Part shown: in pieces, positions 5,800 to 7,699 of the stretch
Layout: the number at the start of each line of letters is the position of its first letter
Numbering within the stretch: position 1 is the first letter of the stretch
Assembly (NCBI GenBank): GCA_937880545.1
Contig: CALFKA010000301.1
Location: forward strand, 1-7,699
Direction: 5' to 3'
Source: an uncultured Clostridia bacterium
GTDB taxonomy: Bacteria > Bacillota > Clostridia > Peptostreptococcales > Acidaminobacteraceae
DNA length: 7,699 nt
Program-made: the position numbers and the translations under genes
The notes under the pieces: generated by a model
What the model saw: only the letters and a program-made list of their open reading frames with translations
Database searches by the model: none
Told to the model about the DNA's origin: nothing

Positions 5800-6823
5800 C
5801 GTCACCTCCCCGGATTGTGCTTCGTGAGAGGAGGAAGAGAAAATACGGGGCACCTAGGACCGACGTGATAACTCCGAGTGGTAAGGTGGACGGAGCAATC
5901 AATGTGCGAGCGAGGGTATCGCAGAGTAGGAGAAAACCCGCTCCAAAAGTCAGAGAACTGATCAAAAGTCGTCTATGGGTGTGTCCAAAGATAAAGCGCA
6001 TCGCATGAGGTACGATCAGTCCTACAAAGCCGATAATTCCACTGATGGCAACCGCCGTTCCCGTCGAAAGAGTGGCAAAAAAGAGGAGTCGCTGTTTGAC
6101 TTTATGAACCTCGAGCCCTGTTGTTCTGGCTTCTTCTTCACCGAGACTCAGGAGGTCCAGTTCGCGGTGATAATAGAAAAAAGCAAGAAGAGAGAGGAGC
6201 ATCAGAGGAGCCGCCCAGAGAAGGGATGTCACTCGGATAGCCGACAATGAACCCATGGTCCAAAACAGTATTCTGTCTGCATGCGAACGTCGAAGCGCTA
6301 TGATGAGCGTCACCAGACTTGACAAAAGAAAACTAAGTGCTACTCCAGTTAAAAGAAGAGTATTTCTTCTCGCAGGTACAATCCGAGCACTGAGTTGAGT
6401 GACAATAAGCATAGCCCCAGCTGCACCGAGAAAGGCGTATAGCGCCGTGGGATACAGACCCATAGTGATACTCAGACTTGCGCCAAAAGCAGCACCGGCG
6501 CTTACACCGAGGATATAGGGATCTGCCATCGGATTTTCCAGGACAGCCTGATAGATGGTGCCTGAGCCGGCAAGGCTCATCCCTACCAGGAGAGCACCAA
6601 TGGCTCTTGGGAGGCGCAACACGAGGAGAATCGTCTCCTCGGTTGCCGAAATGCCTTCAAGCGAAATATTTGATCCTATCAGTGGAATTCGCGAAACCAG
6701 AAGCAGCAGAATGTGCTTTACAGGAATTTTCTCTGCACCTAGAAATAGTGAAAGCAGAAACATCGCGACAAGAAAGACACCTAATAGGAATGATTTTAGT
6801 TTCAGGTGGCGGCGCAGGCTCAT
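5792..6823 (-). CDS. FecCD/BtuC-family ABC importer permease
   Basis: A 343-aa polytopic membrane protein, about ten helices expected, that forms the channel for cobalamin, haem or Fe-siderophore uptake. Recognisable stretches are RLPRAIGALLVG (70-81), GSGTIYQAVLENPMADPYI (86-104) followed by LGVSAGAAFGA, the cytoplasmic coupling region LSLGEEEARTTGLEV (225-239), GIIGFVGLIVPH (262-273) and a C-terminal LPLGVITSVLGAPYFLFLL (314-332). Length and layout are complete. Its ATG overlaps the binding-protein stop as ATGA (4 nt), and its end overlaps the ATPase gene by 8 nt, so binding protein, permease and ATPase form one coupled operon. A FecCD permease normally works as a homodimer, so one gene suffices. 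Confidence 0.96.
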   Translation of the reverse strand: MSLRRHLKLKSFLLGVFLVAMFLLSLFLGAEKIPVKHILLLLVSRIPLIGSNISLEGISATEETILLVLRLPRAIGALLVGMSLAGSGTIYQAVLENPMADPYILGVSAGAAFGASLSITMGLYPTALYAFLGAAGAMLIVTQLSARIVPARRNTLLLTGVALSFLLSSLVTLIIALRRSHADRILFWTMGSLSAIRVTSLLWAAPLMLLSLLAFFYYHRELDLLSLGEEEARTTGLEVHKVKQRLLFFATLSTGTAVAISGIIGFVGLIVPHAMRFIFGHTHRRLLISSLTFGAGFLLLCDTLARTLIAPSTLPLGVITSVLGAPYFLFLLSRSTIRGGDDA

Positions 6824-7699
6824 GGAGTAAATTTATCAGGATGGAGTATTCTTGCGATCTCCAGTACACCCTGTGCAACACGTGGTCCCTGAATCTGCAG
6901 AAGGTCCGTATCGATTTCATAGACCTGCGCGTTCTTGACAGCTGATAACTGCTGATAGCCTTCTTCAGCCATAAAGAGTGACTTACTGTCCCATTCCGTG
7001 GCGACGATGACGACCTGGGGATCTTTTTGAAGAAGCGTTTCGAGATTGTAGCTCCAACCCTGCGCGTCTCCGGCGACGTTATCTCCACCGGCTAGTGTCA
7101 GCATGTCATGGATAAATGTATCTCCTGTAGCTGTGTAGTCTCCGCCTTCGCCAAAGCCGACGGCATAATAAACGGTGACCTTTTCTTCTCCCTCAATGGC
7201 TTTTTGAACTTCTGCAAGCGTCGCCTTCATCTCTTCGACTACTTTTTCTGCTCCATCATTTTTGTTGACAATCTCACCGACTTTTTTCACATTCTCAAAT
7301 GTGGCGTCCACACTCAGCTGATCGTCCATGATGACAACGGGAACACCGGCATCGACGATCTTTTGCACCATCTCGGTGGAGAGGAATGAGGAGGTAAAAA
7401 CTAAATCAGGTTGTGCGGCGACGATAGCCTCGACACTGGGATCCATCATCGTTCCTACTGATGGGAGTTCTAGTGCCTCCGGAGGAAATTCATCAAAGTC
7501 CGTGCGGCCGACGACTTTTTCACCGGCGCCGATGGCAAAGAGAATTTCGGTAATGGCGGGAGAGAGACTGATAATCTTCTCCGGCTCTTTCTCCAATGTG
7601 AACTCTTCTCCCAATGCATTGGTAAGAGTCATAGGATAAGCACCGTCTCCTCCTGGCGTTGACGCGGCCGGTGCCGCACACGCTCCCAGAAGAAGAGCG
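6820..7699 (-). CDS. BtuF/FecB-type substrate-binding lipoprotein (5' end cut by window edge)
   Basis: The extracellular receptor of the adjacent importer. An internal ATG at 7632 is not the start: the frame stays open to the edge and encodes LLLGAC, a lipobox with its Cys, then a short Ala/Pro/Gly-rich linker and YPMTLTNALGEEF, the usual first strand of this fold. About 292 residues are visible, missing only the beginning of the signal peptide. Typical features are KIISLSPAITEILFAIGAG, then VVGRTDFDEFPPEA with LPSVG, and PDLVF in the first lobe, a long linking helix, and a C-terminal lobe ending near ARILHPDKF. The style fits class III metal-chelate receptors, cobalamin or haem being likelier than manganese or zinc; the ligand cannot be settled. 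Any promoter or riboswitch for this operon lies outside the window. Confidence 0.94.
   Translation of the reverse strand, partial: ALLLGACAAPAASTPGGDGAYPMTLTNALGEEFTLEKEPEKIISLSPAITEILFAIGAGEKVVGRTDFDEFPPEALELPSVGTMMDPSVEAIVAAQPDLVFTSSFLSTEMVQKIVDAGVPVVIMDDQLSVDATFENVKKVGEIVNKNDGAEKVVEEMKATLAEVQKAIEGEEKVTVYYAVGFGEGGDYTATGDTFIHDMLTLAGGDNVAGDAQGWSYNLETLLQKDPQVVIVATEWDSKSLFMAEEGYQQLSAVKNAQVYEIDTDLLQIQGPRVAQGVLEIARILHPDKFTP

Noticed and set aside
5800..5853. Longer ATPase start at 5853
   Set aside because: The extra 18 residues are unlike the family, lie inside the permease gene, and a strong ribosome site marks 5799.
7692..7699. The last eight bases (GAAGAGCG) match the start of the Illumina adapter after its first bases
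   Set aside because: The match stops after eight bases read either way, and the same bases encode the Leu-rich lipobox lead of the binding protein in frame, so they are most likely genomic.

Overview
The window looks like one assembled contig from an anaerobic, Gram-positive-type member of the Bacillota (Clostridia-like). The evidence is strong AGGAGG-type ribosome binding sites, three lipobox signal peptides, an anchored G5/3D-domain cell-wall protein, and a CstA + Gx-transporter + NusG-domain-II gene set. No rRNA or other taxonomic marker is present, so the assignment is loose. The first 48 bases are not biological: they are an Illumina TruSeq-type index primer/adapter left on the contig end, and genuine sequence starts at about base 49.

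Left end, + strand (49-1327): the C-terminal part of a CstA carbon-starvation/peptide-pyruvate transporter is followed, with an 8-nt overlap, by a 99-aa HesB-like small protein. An intrinsic terminator closes this unit. From 1339 to the right edge every gene is on the - strand, so transcription converges at about 1300-1340.

Minus strand, in transcription order from the right edge: a BtuF/FecB-type substrate-binding lipoprotein (cut by the edge), a FecCD/BtuC permease and a BtuD/FepC ATPase form one ABC importer with overlapping genes, probably for cobalamin, haem or a siderophore. Next comes an anchored DUF348-G5-3D cell-wall protein with its own strong promoter inside the end of the ATPase gene. 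Then comes a four-gene flavin redox module: an FMN-binding lipoprotein with its own promoter and a palindromic operator; then an ApbE flavin transferase lipoprotein, a NusG-domain-II membrane protein and a Gx-family membrane protein, which are translationally coupled. ApbE would attach FMN to the neighbouring lipoprotein. The NusG-II and Gx proteins resemble accessory membrane genes of flavin-based extracellular electron transfer and Rnf-like loci.

The most interesting parts are this compact flavinylation module and its control DNA: a 16-bp near-palindrome over the -10/start region with a distant inverted copy, and a promoter and terminator interleaved in about 65 bp between the FMN-protein gene and apbE. 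The module lacks an NADH dehydrogenase or quinone-synthesis gene inside the window.
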